NCBI GenBank assembly: GCA_946627565.1
Contig: CAMOVR010000022.1
Coordinates: forward strand, 1 to 32,685
Direction: 5' to 3'
DNA: 32,685 bases
DNA from: an uncultured Clostridia bacterium
GTDB lineage: Bacteria; Bacillota; Clostridia; Christensenellales; Aristaeellaceae
Shown here: positions 7,081 to 14,567 of the stretch, one piece after another
How the letters are laid out: every line of letters begins with the position of its first letter
Numbering within the stretch: the first letter of the stretch is position 1
The notes under the pieces: generated by a model
What the model saw: only the letters and a program-made list of their open reading frames with translations
What the model was told of the DNA's origin: nothing
Databases searched by the model: none
Program-made: the position numbers and the translations under genes

Positions 7081-8205
7081 ATGGAAGCAGAGAAGTTTAT
7101 GGATGTCCTGGGCGCTTCGTTTTACGCGGGCGTGCCGGATTCACAGCTTAAGGCACTGTGCAGCTGCCTTATGCGCCGCTATGGGATTGACCCGGCCCAT
7201 CACCTGATTGGGGCCAATGAGGGAAACTGTGCGGCACTGGCTGCCGGATACTATCTGGCCACGGGCCGGGTACCGGTGGTATATATGCAGAACTCCGGGG
7301 AAGGGAATATCATCAATCCTGCAGCCTCCCTTCTTCACCGGGATGTTTACGGGATTCCGGTCATTTTTGTCATCGGCTGGCGGGGTGAACCCGGGGTGCA
7401 TGATGAGCCCCAGCATGTGTATCAGGGAAAAGTCACGCTGAAGCTGCTGGAGGATATGGAGATTGACAGCTTTGTGGTGTCAGGTGAAACCACAGAGGAG
7501 GAACTCTCAGAAGTCATGACCCGCTTCCGCAGGCAGCTGGATGCAGGAAGGGATGTTGCCTTTGTCATCCGCAAGGGTGCCCTTACAGATAAAAAAGGCA
7601 TGGTGTTTTCAAACAGCCATACCCTGGTGCGGGAGGATGTGATCCGGGAGGTTGTGCAGTATTCCGGGGAGGATCCCATTGTCTCCACCACAGGCAAGGC
7701 AAGCCGGGAGCTGTTTGAAATCAGGGAGAGCAGGGGAGAGGGCCACGGCTGCGATTTCCTGACAGTGGGTTCCATGGGGCACGCTTCCTCCATAGCCCTG
7801 GGGATTGCCGGCCAGATGCCTGAAAAGCGGATCTGGTGCCTGGACGGTGACGGAGCTGTGCTTATGCATATGGGCGCCATGGGTGTCATAGGGGCAGCCG
7901 GGCCCGCCAATCTGGTGCATGTGATTATCAACAATGAAGCCCATGAGACGGTGGGCGGCATGCCCACGGTTGCTGGAAAGGTGAACCTGAAGGAAGTTGC
8001 CAGGGCTTGCGGATACAGCCTTGTGCTGGAGGCCTCCGACATGGATGAACTCCGGGAAGCCCTGAAGGCTGCCACGGAGGGGATGCAGCTGACCTGCATC
8101 CTGGTAAACTGCTCCATTTCGTCCCGTGCGGACCTGGGCAGACCCACCACCACAGCGGCGGAGAACGGAAAGGCCTTCATGGAACACCTGAAGCACCTGA
8201 CCTGA
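7081..8205 (+). CDS. ppd: Phosphonopyruvate decarboxylase
   Basis: A 374-residue thiamine-diphosphate enzyme that converts phosphonopyruvate to phosphonoacetaldehyde, the step that makes phosphonate synthesis irreversible. Family signatures are clear: FYAGVPDSQLKAL near the N-terminus, ANEGNCAALAAGYY with the cofactor-activating Glu47, YMQNSGEGNIINP (69-80) and GWRGEPGVHDEPQH (99-112). The cofactor/magnesium motif is GDGAV (from 256) with the downstream Asn-Asn at 284-285 and HETVGGMPT. ATG 7081 fits the family N-terminus and has GGGGA eight bases upstream; a TTG at 7039 gives an atypical extension. No PEP mutase or AEP transaminase gene is in the window. The capsule context suggests 2-aminoethylphosphonate or a related group on the polymer. 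Sulfopyruvate decarboxylase is a related alternative but less likely. Confidence 0.88.
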   Translation: MEAEKFMDVLGASFYAGVPDSQLKALCSCLMRRYGIDPAHHLIGANEGNCAALAAGYYLATGRVPVVYMQNSGEGNIINPAASLLHRDVYGIPVIFVIGWRGEPGVHDEPQHVYQGKVTLKLLEDMEIDSFVVSGETTEEELSEVMTRFRRQLDAGRDVAFVIRKGALTDKKGMVFSNSHTLVREDVIREVVQYSGEDPIVSTTGKASRELFEIRESRGEGHGCDFLTVGSMGHASSIALGIAGQMPEKRIWCLDGDGAVLMHMGAMGVIGAAGPANLVHVIINNEAHETVGGMPTVAGKVNLKEVARACGYSLVLEASDMDELREALKAATEGMQLTCILVNCSISSRADLGRPTTTAAENGKAFMEHLKHLT

Positions 8206-8221
8206 TGGGAGAGAAGAGAAC

Positions 8222-8776
8222 TTGAAACTGTATGCTGCGGCCAGCATCCCGGTCCTGCTGGCTCTGCTTCTGGCCGGATACTGCGGCCTGATCCTGCTGG
8301 AATGGCTGCGGGAGGGCAAACGCCGGGTGGACTGGATCTATGTGGTGGCCCTGGCAGGGTATGCCGGCATCTATGTGTATCTGACGTTTCTGGTGCGGGA
8401 GCCTGAGAGTATGGCCCGCCTGAGGCTTGTGCCCTTTTACAGCCTCGCCCGCCTTCTTGCACCCGGGGAGACCAGGACTGTCCAGCTGTTCCGGGAGATC
8501 CTGCTGAACATACTGCTGTATGTTCCGATGGGCTCCCTGCTCAGAGGATGCCTCAGGCACACACGGCATCCGCATCTGTATACCTTTCTTGCAGGTTTTG
8601 GCGCAACCATCCTGACGGAAGTGATGCAGTATGCCCTGCGCATGGGTCTGGCAGAAACGGACGATGTGATTCACAACTGTCTGGGACTCATCATCGGCAT
8701 ATGCGGTTTTGAGGTTGCAGCCGCGGCTGCATCTGCCCTGCGGGGCAGGGACAGCTGCCCGAAATCCGGAACGTGA
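8222..8776 (+). CDS. VanZ-family membrane protein
   Basis: A 184-residue integral membrane protein with about five hydrophobic segments (near residues 6-27, 37-57, 89-106, 120-139 and 148-170). VanZ-family features are the RLVPFYSL segment, NILLYVPMGSLLRG and ETDDVIHNCLG near the end. The name comes from a teicoplanin-resistance accessory gene, but most members have no known biochemical role; many occur in polysaccharide clusters. The start is TTG, with a GGGAGAGAAGAG purine run upstream, 16 bases after the ppd stop, so the two genes form one unit. It ends at the left arm of the shared terminator. Resistance to glycopeptides should not be inferred. Confidence 0.82.
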   Translation: MKLYAAASIPVLLALLLAGYCGLILLEWLREGKRRVDWIYVVALAGYAGIYVYLTFLVREPESMARLRLVPFYSLARLLAPGETRTVQLFREILLNILLYVPMGSLLRGCLRHTRHPHLYTFLAGFGATILTEVMQYALRMGLAETDDVIHNCLGLIIGICGFEVAAAAASALRGRDSCPKSGT

Positions 8777-8817
8777 GAAAAGCCAGGAGCCTGGTATGTC
8801 AGGCTTCTGGCTTTTCT
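8776..8817. terminator. Bidirectional terminator shared by vanZ and the glycosyltransferase gene
   Basis: An 18-base stem with one G-U pair (8776-8793 and 8800-8817) and a six-base loop. AGAAAAGCC opens the left arm and GGCTTTTCT closes the right arm, giving a T-run in both directions. The stem includes the last base of the vanZ stop codon and the last codons of the convergent gene. Confidence 0.88.
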
Positions 8818-9779
8818 GCAAGGTTATCTGTTTTTTCAGCGATGATGTACCGTGGACGCCCCTTGGTTTCCATGTAAATCTTCCCGATGTATTCCCCGAT
8901 GACCCCCAGGAACATGCTCTGGATGCCGCCCATGAAGCAGATAATGCAGGCGGTGGAGGCCCAGCCGGGGACCGTGGAGCCTGTAAAGGCACTGATGAGG
9001 GCCCAGATGATGCCGATAAAGCTCACAAGGGAGATGAGAAGGCCGGTGACGGTGATGATCCGGATGGGCCGGACGGAGAGGGAAGTAATGCCGTCAAAAG
9101 CCAGGCCCAGCATGCGCCTTAAGGGATAATGGCTTTTGCCGGCCACACGCTCACGGCGGTCATATGCCACGGATGTGGATTTGAAGCCCACCAGGGGAAC
9201 CAGCCCCCGGAGATACAGGTTCGATTCCCCGAATTCCGCAAAGGCATGGAGGGCCCGGTTGGACATGAGCCGGTAATCGGCATGGTTGTATACCACTTCG
9301 GCCCCCATGAGATTGAGCAGCTTGTAATAGCTCTCTGCGGTGAAGCGCTTGAAGAACGTGTCTGTATCCCGGGCGGCCCGGACGCCGTAGACGATCTCGC
9401 AGCCGTCTGCATAGGCATCCAGCATCCGGTCCATGGCGTTGATATCATCCTGGCCGTCACAGTCGATGGAGATGGTGATATCGCACCGGTCCATGGCTTC
9501 CATGAGACCGGCCAGCACGGCGTTCTGATGTCCCCTGTTGCGGCTCTGGGAAATACCGGCGAAATGGGGATCCTGCCGGGCAAGACTGCAGATGATATTC
9601 CAGGTCATGTCCTGGCTGCCGTCGTCCACAAACAGCACGCGGCTCTTGTCTGAAATCCTGCCCTGCGATGCCAGGGAAAGGATTTTCTCAAGGAACATGC
9701 CGCTGGTGGTGGGCAGAACCTCTTCTTCGTTATAACAGGGGACAACAATATACAGAATCGGTTGTGCAGGATGAAGCAT
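8799..9779 (-). CDS. GtrB/DPM1-like membrane glycosyltransferase (GT2)
   Basis: A 326-residue family 2 glycosyltransferase of the polyprenyl-phosphate type. Such enzymes move a sugar from a nucleotide donor to undecaprenyl phosphate, supplying a flipped lipid donor for envelope decoration. The GT-A fold starts with YIVVPCYNEEE (10-20), followed by VDDGSQD (51-57) and the metal-binding region SIDCDGQDD (104-112), where most relatives have DADLQDP. Two C-terminal membrane helices lie near 240-264 and 273-296, with the family motif IGEYIGKIYMETKGRPRYI after them. ATG 9779 is chosen because GGAG lies eight bases upstream and it fits the family N-terminus. It is the last gene of the nahK operon; its final five codons lie inside the shared terminator. 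Confidence 0.88.
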   Translation of the reverse strand: MLHPAQPILYIVVPCYNEEEVLPTTSGMFLEKILSLASQGRISDKSRVLFVDDGSQDMTWNIICSLARQDPHFAGISQSRNRGHQNAVLAGLMEAMDRCDITISIDCDGQDDINAMDRMLDAYADGCEIVYGVRAARDTDTFFKRFTAESYYKLLNLMGAEVVYNHADYRLMSNRALHAFAEFGESNLYLRGLVPLVGFKSTSVAYDRRERVAGKSHYPLRRMLGLAFDGITSLSVRPIRIITVTGLLISLVSFIGIIWALISAFTGSTVPGWASTACIICFMGGIQSMFLGVIGEYIGKIYMETKGRPRYIIAEKTDNLAEKPEA

Positions 9780-9799
9780 ACAAGGATCTCCGTTATGGT

Positions 9800-10723
9800 T
9801 CAGGCAAAAAGCGGTTTGGGATACTTGCCCTCCCTGGTCATGTCCGCAATGGCAGCCATGACTTCCGGTTTGTCCTCCCGGTAGGTAACGCCGTACCATT
9901 TGTCCAGGCTGGACAGTACGCGTACAGTGGCTTCATCCCGCTCCAGCATGCCGGAGACCACCGTGGGCAGGAAGAATTCCGCCTTCAGCGGATTCTTCGG
10001 CGCGGTTGTCTCAAGGAACGTGGTAAAATCAGTGGACAGCTGGTCCAGCAGGGAAGGCGTGAAGCCCCACATGTTCATGCTGACCAGTGTATCATCGTCC
10101 AGACGTGTATAGGTCTGGCAGTCTTCGGTGGACAGAATGCCGTCACAGCATGTGATGATATGGGTGGTTTCCGTGACGCTCTGCAGATACCCGTTTTCGT
10201 TGACCTTGCACACACCCCTGGCCACGTGGCCGTGGCTGGTGACGGTGTTGCGCAAAAGATAGCCCACCATCATGTAGCGCTTTTTGTCATCGTCACGGGC
10301 ATACTGCAGTGTTCCGTAGGCAGCCCGGAAGGCGCTGGGGCCGTAGTAGTCGTCTGCGTTGATGACGCAGAAGGGGGCGTCGATGAGGTCACGGCAGCAC
10401 AGAACGGCATGGCCTGTGCCCCAGGGCTTTTCACGCCCCTCCGGTACCGTAAAACCGGAAGGCAGGGCGTCCAGCTGCTGGAAGGCATAGTCCACACTCA
10501 TGTGCCGGGAAACCGGGTTTCCTACCATAGAACGGAAGTCGGCTTCGATTTCATGCTTGATGAGGAAAATAACCCGGCGGAAACCTGCCTGCATGGCGTC
10601 ATAGATGGAATAATGCAGAATGACCTCTCCGCAGGGGCCGATGGGGTCCATCTGCTTGAGTCCCCCGTAGCGGCTGCCCATACCGGCAGCCATGATGACG
10701 AGAATGGGTTCCTGTCTGCTCAT
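9800..10723 (-). CDS. Sugar-1-phosphate nucleotidyltransferase
   Basis: A 307-residue enzyme of the GT-A-like nucleotidyltransferase fold, expected to join NTP and a sugar-1-phosphate to give an NDP-sugar. The N-terminal signature is MAAGMGSRYGGLKQMDPIGP, a GxGxR-type nucleotide loop with a conserved Lys. CVINADDYYG supplies the metal-binding Asp pair. Its start overlaps the stop of the upstream hexosamine kinase gene as ATGA, so the kinase product is its probable substrate and UDP-HexNAc its probable product. It is not a recognisable GalU, GlmU or RmlA, and it belongs to a different family from the bifidobacterial LnpC. Donor nucleotide and sugar are inferred from context. The glycosyltransferase follows 20 bases downstream. 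Confidence 0.8.
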   Translation of the reverse strand: MSRQEPILVIMAAGMGSRYGGLKQMDPIGPCGEVILHYSIYDAMQAGFRRVIFLIKHEIEADFRSMVGNPVSRHMSVDYAFQQLDALPSGFTVPEGREKPWGTGHAVLCCRDLIDAPFCVINADDYYGPSAFRAAYGTLQYARDDDKKRYMMVGYLLRNTVTSHGHVARGVCKVNENGYLQSVTETTHIITCCDGILSTEDCQTYTRLDDDTLVSMNMWGFTPSLLDQLSTDFTTFLETTAPKNPLKAEFFLPTVVSGMLERDEATVRVLSSLDKWYGVTYREDKPEVMAAIADMTREGKYPKPLFA

Positions 10724-11829
10724 GATTTTTCCTTTCCGCAGGTGTCAAGGATCACCTGCATCATCTCTTCTTCGTGTTTTTCCATGTCAGCAAGAAGGGT
10801 GATCTGGTTCATGGCACGAACCAGATTGTGCTCCGGATATGCCGTATGGAAGTAGGTATCCCCTGACAGATAGTCTGTCAGGAAGCGCATGCCGCATTCA
10901 TAGGTGATCATCCAGGCCCCCAGGGGCAGGGAAGCAAGCTCCTCCTCCTCCAGGATCGGTGCAGCCTCATGCAGGTACCCCTGCGCGAACGCCGTGTACA
11001 TGGGCAGGGAAAAATGAACCTTGCTCAGGTCCTTTTCATCCTCCAGGGCTGTGGTGGCACCAAAGCGGATGGCATCCCCGAAGTCATAGGCAACCAGCCC
11101 CGGCATGACCGTGTCCAGGTCGATAACGCACAGTGCCTTATGGGTAGCTGCATCCATAAGCACGTTATTGAGCTTGGTGTCATTGTGGGTGACCCGCAGG
11201 GGCAGCAGCCCCTGATCAATCTGGTCCGTCAGTTCACCGGCCCTGCCGGCACGCACCATGTAAGCATCAATGGCATCCCGGGCGCCCTGGCAGCGGTGTG
11301 CCACGTCCTTTTCTATGGCTTCCTGGAAGGCAGCAAGACGGGCGGGCGTGTCATGAAAGTGGGGGATGGTCTCATACAGGGTGTCCGCAGGGTAGGCGGA
11401 CAGGTCGCAGGCAAAGCGGCCGAAAGCCCGTCCTGCCTCCATGAACACGGCCGGGTCGTCCGGGAGATCATAGGAAATGGCATCCCGGATCAGGTACGTC
11501 ATGCGCCAGGTGGATCCGTCCTCTGTGACGGTGCAGGATTCACCGGTTTTCAGGGGAACCACATGCAGGGCTTCCCGGTCAGGGTCGCCGCCCCGCCGGA
11601 GAATGGAAGCGCGCAGGCAGGCGGTGACGCCCAGCATGTTTTCCATCACCTGGTCCGGTCTGTGAAAGGCAGCCGGTGAGATGCGCTGAAGAATCAGCGA
11701 AGGATGCTGCGGGGCAGAGACCAGAAAGGTATCATTGATGTGTCCGTTGCCGAAGGGGGCAACCGTGTAATCTGCACCGGGAATATCAAAAAGGGAAACC
11801 AGCGAACGTGCTGTATCAAGAAGCTCCAT
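10720..11829 (-). CDS. nahK: N-acetylhexosamine 1-kinase-like phosphotransferase
   Basis: A 369-residue kinase of the aminoglycoside/choline-kinase fold. It resembles Bifidobacterium NahK, which phosphorylates GlcNAc and GalNAc at C1, along most of its length. Shared features as I recall them are GNGHINDTFLV (27-37), the ETIPHFHDTP block (153-162), the catalytic LRVTHNDTKLNNVLMD with Asp217, VIDLDTVMPG (235-244), the FGATTALEDEKDLSKVHFS block and YPEHNLVR near the end. ATG 11829 has AGGAGG nine bases upstream. It is the first gene of a three-gene operon with the nucleotidyltransferase (ATGA overlap) and glycosyltransferase. The product GlcNAc-1-P or GalNAc-1-P would feed the next enzyme. A different hexose specificity is possible. 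Confidence 0.85.
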   Translation of the reverse strand: MELLDTARSLVSLFDIPGADYTVAPFGNGHINDTFLVSAPQHPSLILQRISPAAFHRPDQVMENMLGVTACLRASILRRGGDPDREALHVVPLKTGESCTVTEDGSTWRMTYLIRDAISYDLPDDPAVFMEAGRAFGRFACDLSAYPADTLYETIPHFHDTPARLAAFQEAIEKDVAHRCQGARDAIDAYMVRAGRAGELTDQIDQGLLPLRVTHNDTKLNNVLMDAATHKALCVIDLDTVMPGLVAYDFGDAIRFGATTALEDEKDLSKVHFSLPMYTAFAQGYLHEAAPILEEEELASLPLGAWMITYECGMRFLTDYLSGDTYFHTAYPEHNLVRAMNQITLLADMEKHEEEMMQVILDTCGKEKS

Positions 11830-11879
11830 ATCAGGGCCTCCTCCTGGTAATATGGCCATATAACGAATCAGCCTGAAAG

Positions 11880-11908
11880 ATGATAGTACAGCGGCCCTGA
11901 AAAAGCAA
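11880..11908 (-). promoter_or_regulatory. Promoter of the nahK operon
   Basis: On the minus strand TTGCTT (plus-strand 11903-11908) is followed after 17 bases by TATCAT (11880-11885). The expected start is near 11873, leaving a leader of about 45 bases that contains ATATGGCCATAT, a short palindrome close to the ribosome binding site. Confidence 0.65.
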
Positions 11909-11919
11909 GGTTTCAGCAC

Positions 11920-11947
11920 TTGACAGCCATCAGGGCTGCATTATACT
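11920..11947 (+). promoter_or_regulatory. Promoter of nrdR
   Basis: TTGACA (11920-11925), a 16-base spacer, then TATACT (11942-11947). It diverges from the nahK promoter; the two -35 boxes are 11 bases apart. Confidence 0.75.
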
Positions 11948-11981
11948 GGGGAAAAAGCAGGATGAACGGAGATGACATGTT

Positions 11982-12449
11982 ATGCGCTGCCCGTACTGTG
12001 AAGCATCTGATACCAAAGTGCTGGATTCGCGTCCGAAGGATGAAGGATACACTATACACAGGCGGCGTGAGTGCCGCAAGTGCGGAACGCGCTTTTCCAC
12101 GTATGAAAAAGTGGAACTGTCCCGGATCTATGTGGTGAAGCGGGACGGCAGACGCGAGCCTTTCAGCACGGAGAAGATCATAAACGGCATCCGTCTGTGC
12201 TGCCAGAAGCTGCCTGTCTCCACAGATCAGATTGAAGCCATTGCGGCCAAGGTGGAAAAGCAGACCTTTGTCAGCGGGGAGGAAATCTCCACAAAGAAGA
12301 TCGGCGACATGGTGATGGAGGAACTGAGAAAGCTGGATCCCGTGGCCTATGTCCGTTTCGCCGCGGTGTACAGAAGCTTCAGCAACCTCGACGAATTCAG
12401 AAATGAACTCCAGCGCCTGGAAAACGACGAAAGGGAAAAGGGAAAGTAA
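11982..12449 (+). CDS. nrdR: NrdR transcriptional repressor of ribonucleotide reductase genes
   Basis: A 155-residue protein of standard NrdR length. NrdR senses the ATP/dATP state and represses ribonucleotide reductase operons by binding paired NrdR boxes. The N-terminal zinc ribbon uses Cys3, Cys6, Cys31 and Cys34 (MRCPYC and RRECRKCGTRF). The ATP-cone follows, with VVKRDGRREPFSTEKI at its start, and the protein ends with the YVRFAAVYRSF motif. ATG 11982 has GGAG ten bases upstream and its own promoter. No ribonucleotide reductase gene is in the window. It is a single-gene unit, stopped by the shared terminator at 12474-12502. Confidence 0.96.
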   Translation: MRCPYCEASDTKVLDSRPKDEGYTIHRRRECRKCGTRFSTYEKVELSRIYVVKRDGRREPFSTEKIINGIRLCCQKLPVSTDQIEAIAAKVEKQTFVSGEEISTKKIGDMVMEELRKLDPVAYVRFAAVYRSFSNLDEFRNELQRLENDEREKGK

Positions 12450-12473
12450 GCCCGGACATATACGGCAACACAG

Positions 12474-12502
12474 AAAAAGGACTGCACGGAGCAGTCCTTT
12501 TT
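12474..12502. terminator. Bidirectional terminator between nrdR and galM
   Basis: AAAAAGGACTGC (12474-12485) and GCAGTCCTTTTT (12491-12502) form a perfect 12-base stem with a five-base loop and a T-run on both strands, serving the two convergent transcripts. Confidence 0.93.
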
Positions 12503-12518
12503 GTATGCCATATCAGTC

Positions 12519-13577
12519 TCAGCAGGTGCGGAAGGCATAGATGGTCTGGGTATCGTACTTCTCACCGGGACGAAGCACCGTGGTGCCGGGGAACTGGGGA
12601 TGATTGGGATCATCCGGGCAGTGCTGGGTTTCCAGACAGAAACCGCTGAAGTGTCCGTAATGGGCGCCGCCCTTTCCGCCGGAAAGATCCGTGGTGCAGG
12701 CCGTATAGAGCTGTACCGCAGGCTGGTCGGAAATAACCAGCATGCTGCGTCCGCTGGCGGGATCCCAGGCACAGGCCACAAGACCGACGGCTTCGCCCTT
12801 GCGCAGCACGTAGTTATGGTCATAGCCGCCGGCAGGGATCATCTGGGGGCAAGTGTTCATTTTTGCAAGACCCTCACCCAGGGTATGCTTTCCGTCCATG
12901 GCCAGGGGTGTTCCCGCCACGGGCATATATGTGCCCAGGGGGATCAGGCCGCTGTCCACAGGCGTGATGACATCTGCTTCAATCTGGACTGTCTGGCCGC
13001 AGATATCCCCGCTGTCATGGCCGGCCAGGTTGAAGTAGGTATGGTTTGTCATGTTGCACAGTGTGGCCTTGTCGGTCACTGCCTCATAGCGGATGGACAG
13101 GTTGCAGTCATCGTCCCAGCTGTAGGTGACATGCACATCCAGGTTGCCGGGGTAGTTTTCCTCACCGTCCGGGCTGAGGTAGTGGAAGACGAGACTGTCC
13201 ATATGCTCGCAGGAGACTTCCTCAACGTCCCAGAGCTTCTTGCTCAGTCCGTTGGGGCCGCCGTGCAGATGGTTGGCGCCGTTGTTGAGGTTCAGCTGAT
13301 ACTTCACGCCGTCCAGGGTGAACTGACCCTTTGCGATACGGTTGCCGTAGCGGCCGATGGTATCGCCCATGCTGCCATGGGAGGCAAGGTACTTGTCGAG
13401 GCTGTCAAAGCCGAGGGCCACATCCGCCAGGCGGCCTTCCCGGTCCGGTACGCAGATGCTGGTGACGATGGCGCCGTAGTTCGTCATGGAAACGGAAGCT
13501 CCGGCAGCGTTGGTCATGGTGAAGAGGAACACGTCGCGTCCGTCATAAACGCCGAACAGCTTTTTCTCAATGGCCAT
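12519..13577 (-). CDS. galM: Aldose 1-epimerase (galactose mutarotase)
   Basis: A 352-residue GalM-type enzyme that interconverts alpha and beta anomers of galactose or glucose, the step before galactokinase. Family motifs include MTNYGAIVTSI near the start, GRYGNRIAKGQF, NNGANHLHGGPNGLSKKLW with the first catalytic histidine, MTNHTYFNLAG with the second, and GFCLETQHCPDDPNHP, which carries the catalytic Glu. ATG 13577 has GGGAG about nine bases upstream. It starts 27 bases after the recR stop on the same strand, so it is probably the last gene of the parE-parC-ybaB-recR run and not part of a dedicated galactose operon. It could complement the GH42 enzyme at 331-2370. Confidence 0.94.
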   Translation of the reverse strand: MAIEKKLFGVYDGRDVFLFTMTNAAGASVSMTNYGAIVTSICVPDREGRLADVALGFDSLDKYLASHGSMGDTIGRYGNRIAKGQFTLDGVKYQLNLNNGANHLHGGPNGLSKKLWDVEEVSCEHMDSLVFHYLSPDGEENYPGNLDVHVTYSWDDDCNLSIRYEAVTDKATLCNMTNHTYFNLAGHDSGDICGQTVQIEADVITPVDSGLIPLGTYMPVAGTPLAMDGKHTLGEGLAKMNTCPQMIPAGGYDHNYVLRKGEAVGLVACAWDPASGRSMLVISDQPAVQLYTACTTDLSGGKGGAHYGHFSGFCLETQHCPDDPNHPQFPGTTVLRPGEKYDTQTIYAFRTC

Positions 13578-13604
13578 ATGGATAACTCCCTTTCGTCTGT
13601 TTTT

Positions 13605-14201
13605 TTACATTTCCCTCCGGCCGGACATGGCCTTGGAGAGGGTTACTTCATCAGCGTATTCGATATCCAGTCCCACGGGAAGACCGTGGGCTATGCGCGT
13701 CACTTTGACGCCCAGAGGTTTGAGCTGCCGGGCAATGTAATTGGCGGTGGCTTCTCCCTCAATGTCAGGACTGGTGGCCAGGATCACTTCCTCGGCAGGC
13801 TCTGTCTGAAGACGGTCCAGGAGCTGCTGAATGTGGATGTCCCCCGGTCCGATGCCGTCCAGAGGGGAGAGGGTGCCGTGGAGCACATGGTAGAGGCCGT
13901 GGTAATCGTGCATTCTCTCCATGGCCACCACATCCCTGGGATCCCGGACAACGCAGATCTGCCCGTTGTGGCGCTCACTGTCCGCGCACACGTCACAGGT
14001 ATCGGAAACCGAATAGTTTCCGCAGACCTCACAGTAGCGGACGGCCTTGCGGCCCTGCCAGAGGGCCGTAGCCAGGTTCCTGACGTTTTCCAGGGGCATG
14101 CCGGCAATATGATAGGCCAGGCGAAGAGCTGTCTTCTGTCCGATGCCCGGCAGGTGCGACAGCTCTGCAGCCATGCGGGTAATCGGTTCGATCTGCTCCA
14201 T
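13605..14201 (-). CDS. recR: Recombination protein RecR
   Basis: A 198-residue protein, standard for RecR, which works with RecO (and RecF) to load RecA at gapped DNA. It starts with a helix-hairpin-helix segment (LSHLPGIGQKTALRLAYHI). A Cys4 zinc finger follows at Cys57, Cys60, Cys69 and Cys72, then the Toprim domain (ICVVRDPRDVVAMER to ILATSPDIEGEATANYI) and the C-terminal Walker-B-like segment near VTRIAHGLPVGLDIEYADE. Its ATG follows the ybaB stop by three bases (TGATAGATG), with only a weak ribosome binding site, so translation is probably coupled. dnaX, the usual neighbour of ybaB-recR, is absent. Confidence 0.97.
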   Translation of the reverse strand: MEQIEPITRMAAELSHLPGIGQKTALRLAYHIAGMPLENVRNLATALWQGRKAVRYCEVCGNYSVSDTCDVCADSERHNGQICVVRDPRDVVAMERMHDYHGLYHVLHGTLSPLDGIGPGDIHIQQLLDRLQTEPAEEVILATSPDIEGEATANYIARQLKPLGVKVTRIAHGLPVGLDIEYADEVTLSKAMSGRREM

Positions 14202-14204
14202 CTA

Positions 14205-14564
14205 TCAGAACAGTCCGCCCAGGTTCCCCAGTCCGCCAAGACCGGACAGGGAGGAGAAGGAAGCTTCCTTATCGGCATCGACCTTGCGGAGCGCTTCGTT
14301 GGCAGCTGCGATGATCAGGTCCTGGAGCATTTCCACGTCATCGGGGTCCACAACCTGGGGGTTGATGGTGATGGACTTGATTTCATGGTCGCCGCCAACC
14401 TTCACCGTGACCATGCCGCCGCCGCTGGAGGCTTCGTATTCGGAGCTCTCGAGCTTTGCGCTCATCTCTTCCATCTGCTGCTGCATTTTCTGCGCCTGCT
14501 TCATGAGCGCCTGCATGTTGTTGCCGCCGCCCGGAAAACCGCTGAAATTGTTGTGTCTTGCCAT
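14205..14564 (-). CDS. ybaB: YbaB/EbfC family nucleoid-associated protein
   Basis: A 119-residue DNA-binding protein of the YbaB/EbfC family, which forms tweezer-like dimers and coats the nucleoid. The central region has the expected long helix ([18 protein letters not shown]), the [18 protein letters not shown] strand pair and the [20 protein letters not shown] helix. The C-terminus is a Gly/Leu-rich tail ([13 protein letters not shown]). AGAGGAGG precedes the ATG and overlaps the stop of the upstream DUF4097-like gene. Its pairing with recR is conserved in many bacteria. Confidence 0.96.
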   Translation of the reverse strand: MARHNNFSGFPGGGNNMQALMKQAQKMQQQMEEMSAKLESSEYEASSGGGMVTVKVGGDHEIKSITINPQVVDPDDVEMLQDLIIAAANEALRKVDADKEASFSSLSGLGGLGNLGGLF

Positions 14565-14567
14565 AAG

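Noticed and set aside
8222-8776. Glycopeptide resistance determinant
   Set aside because: VanZ-family membership alone does not indicate resistance, and no other van genes are present.
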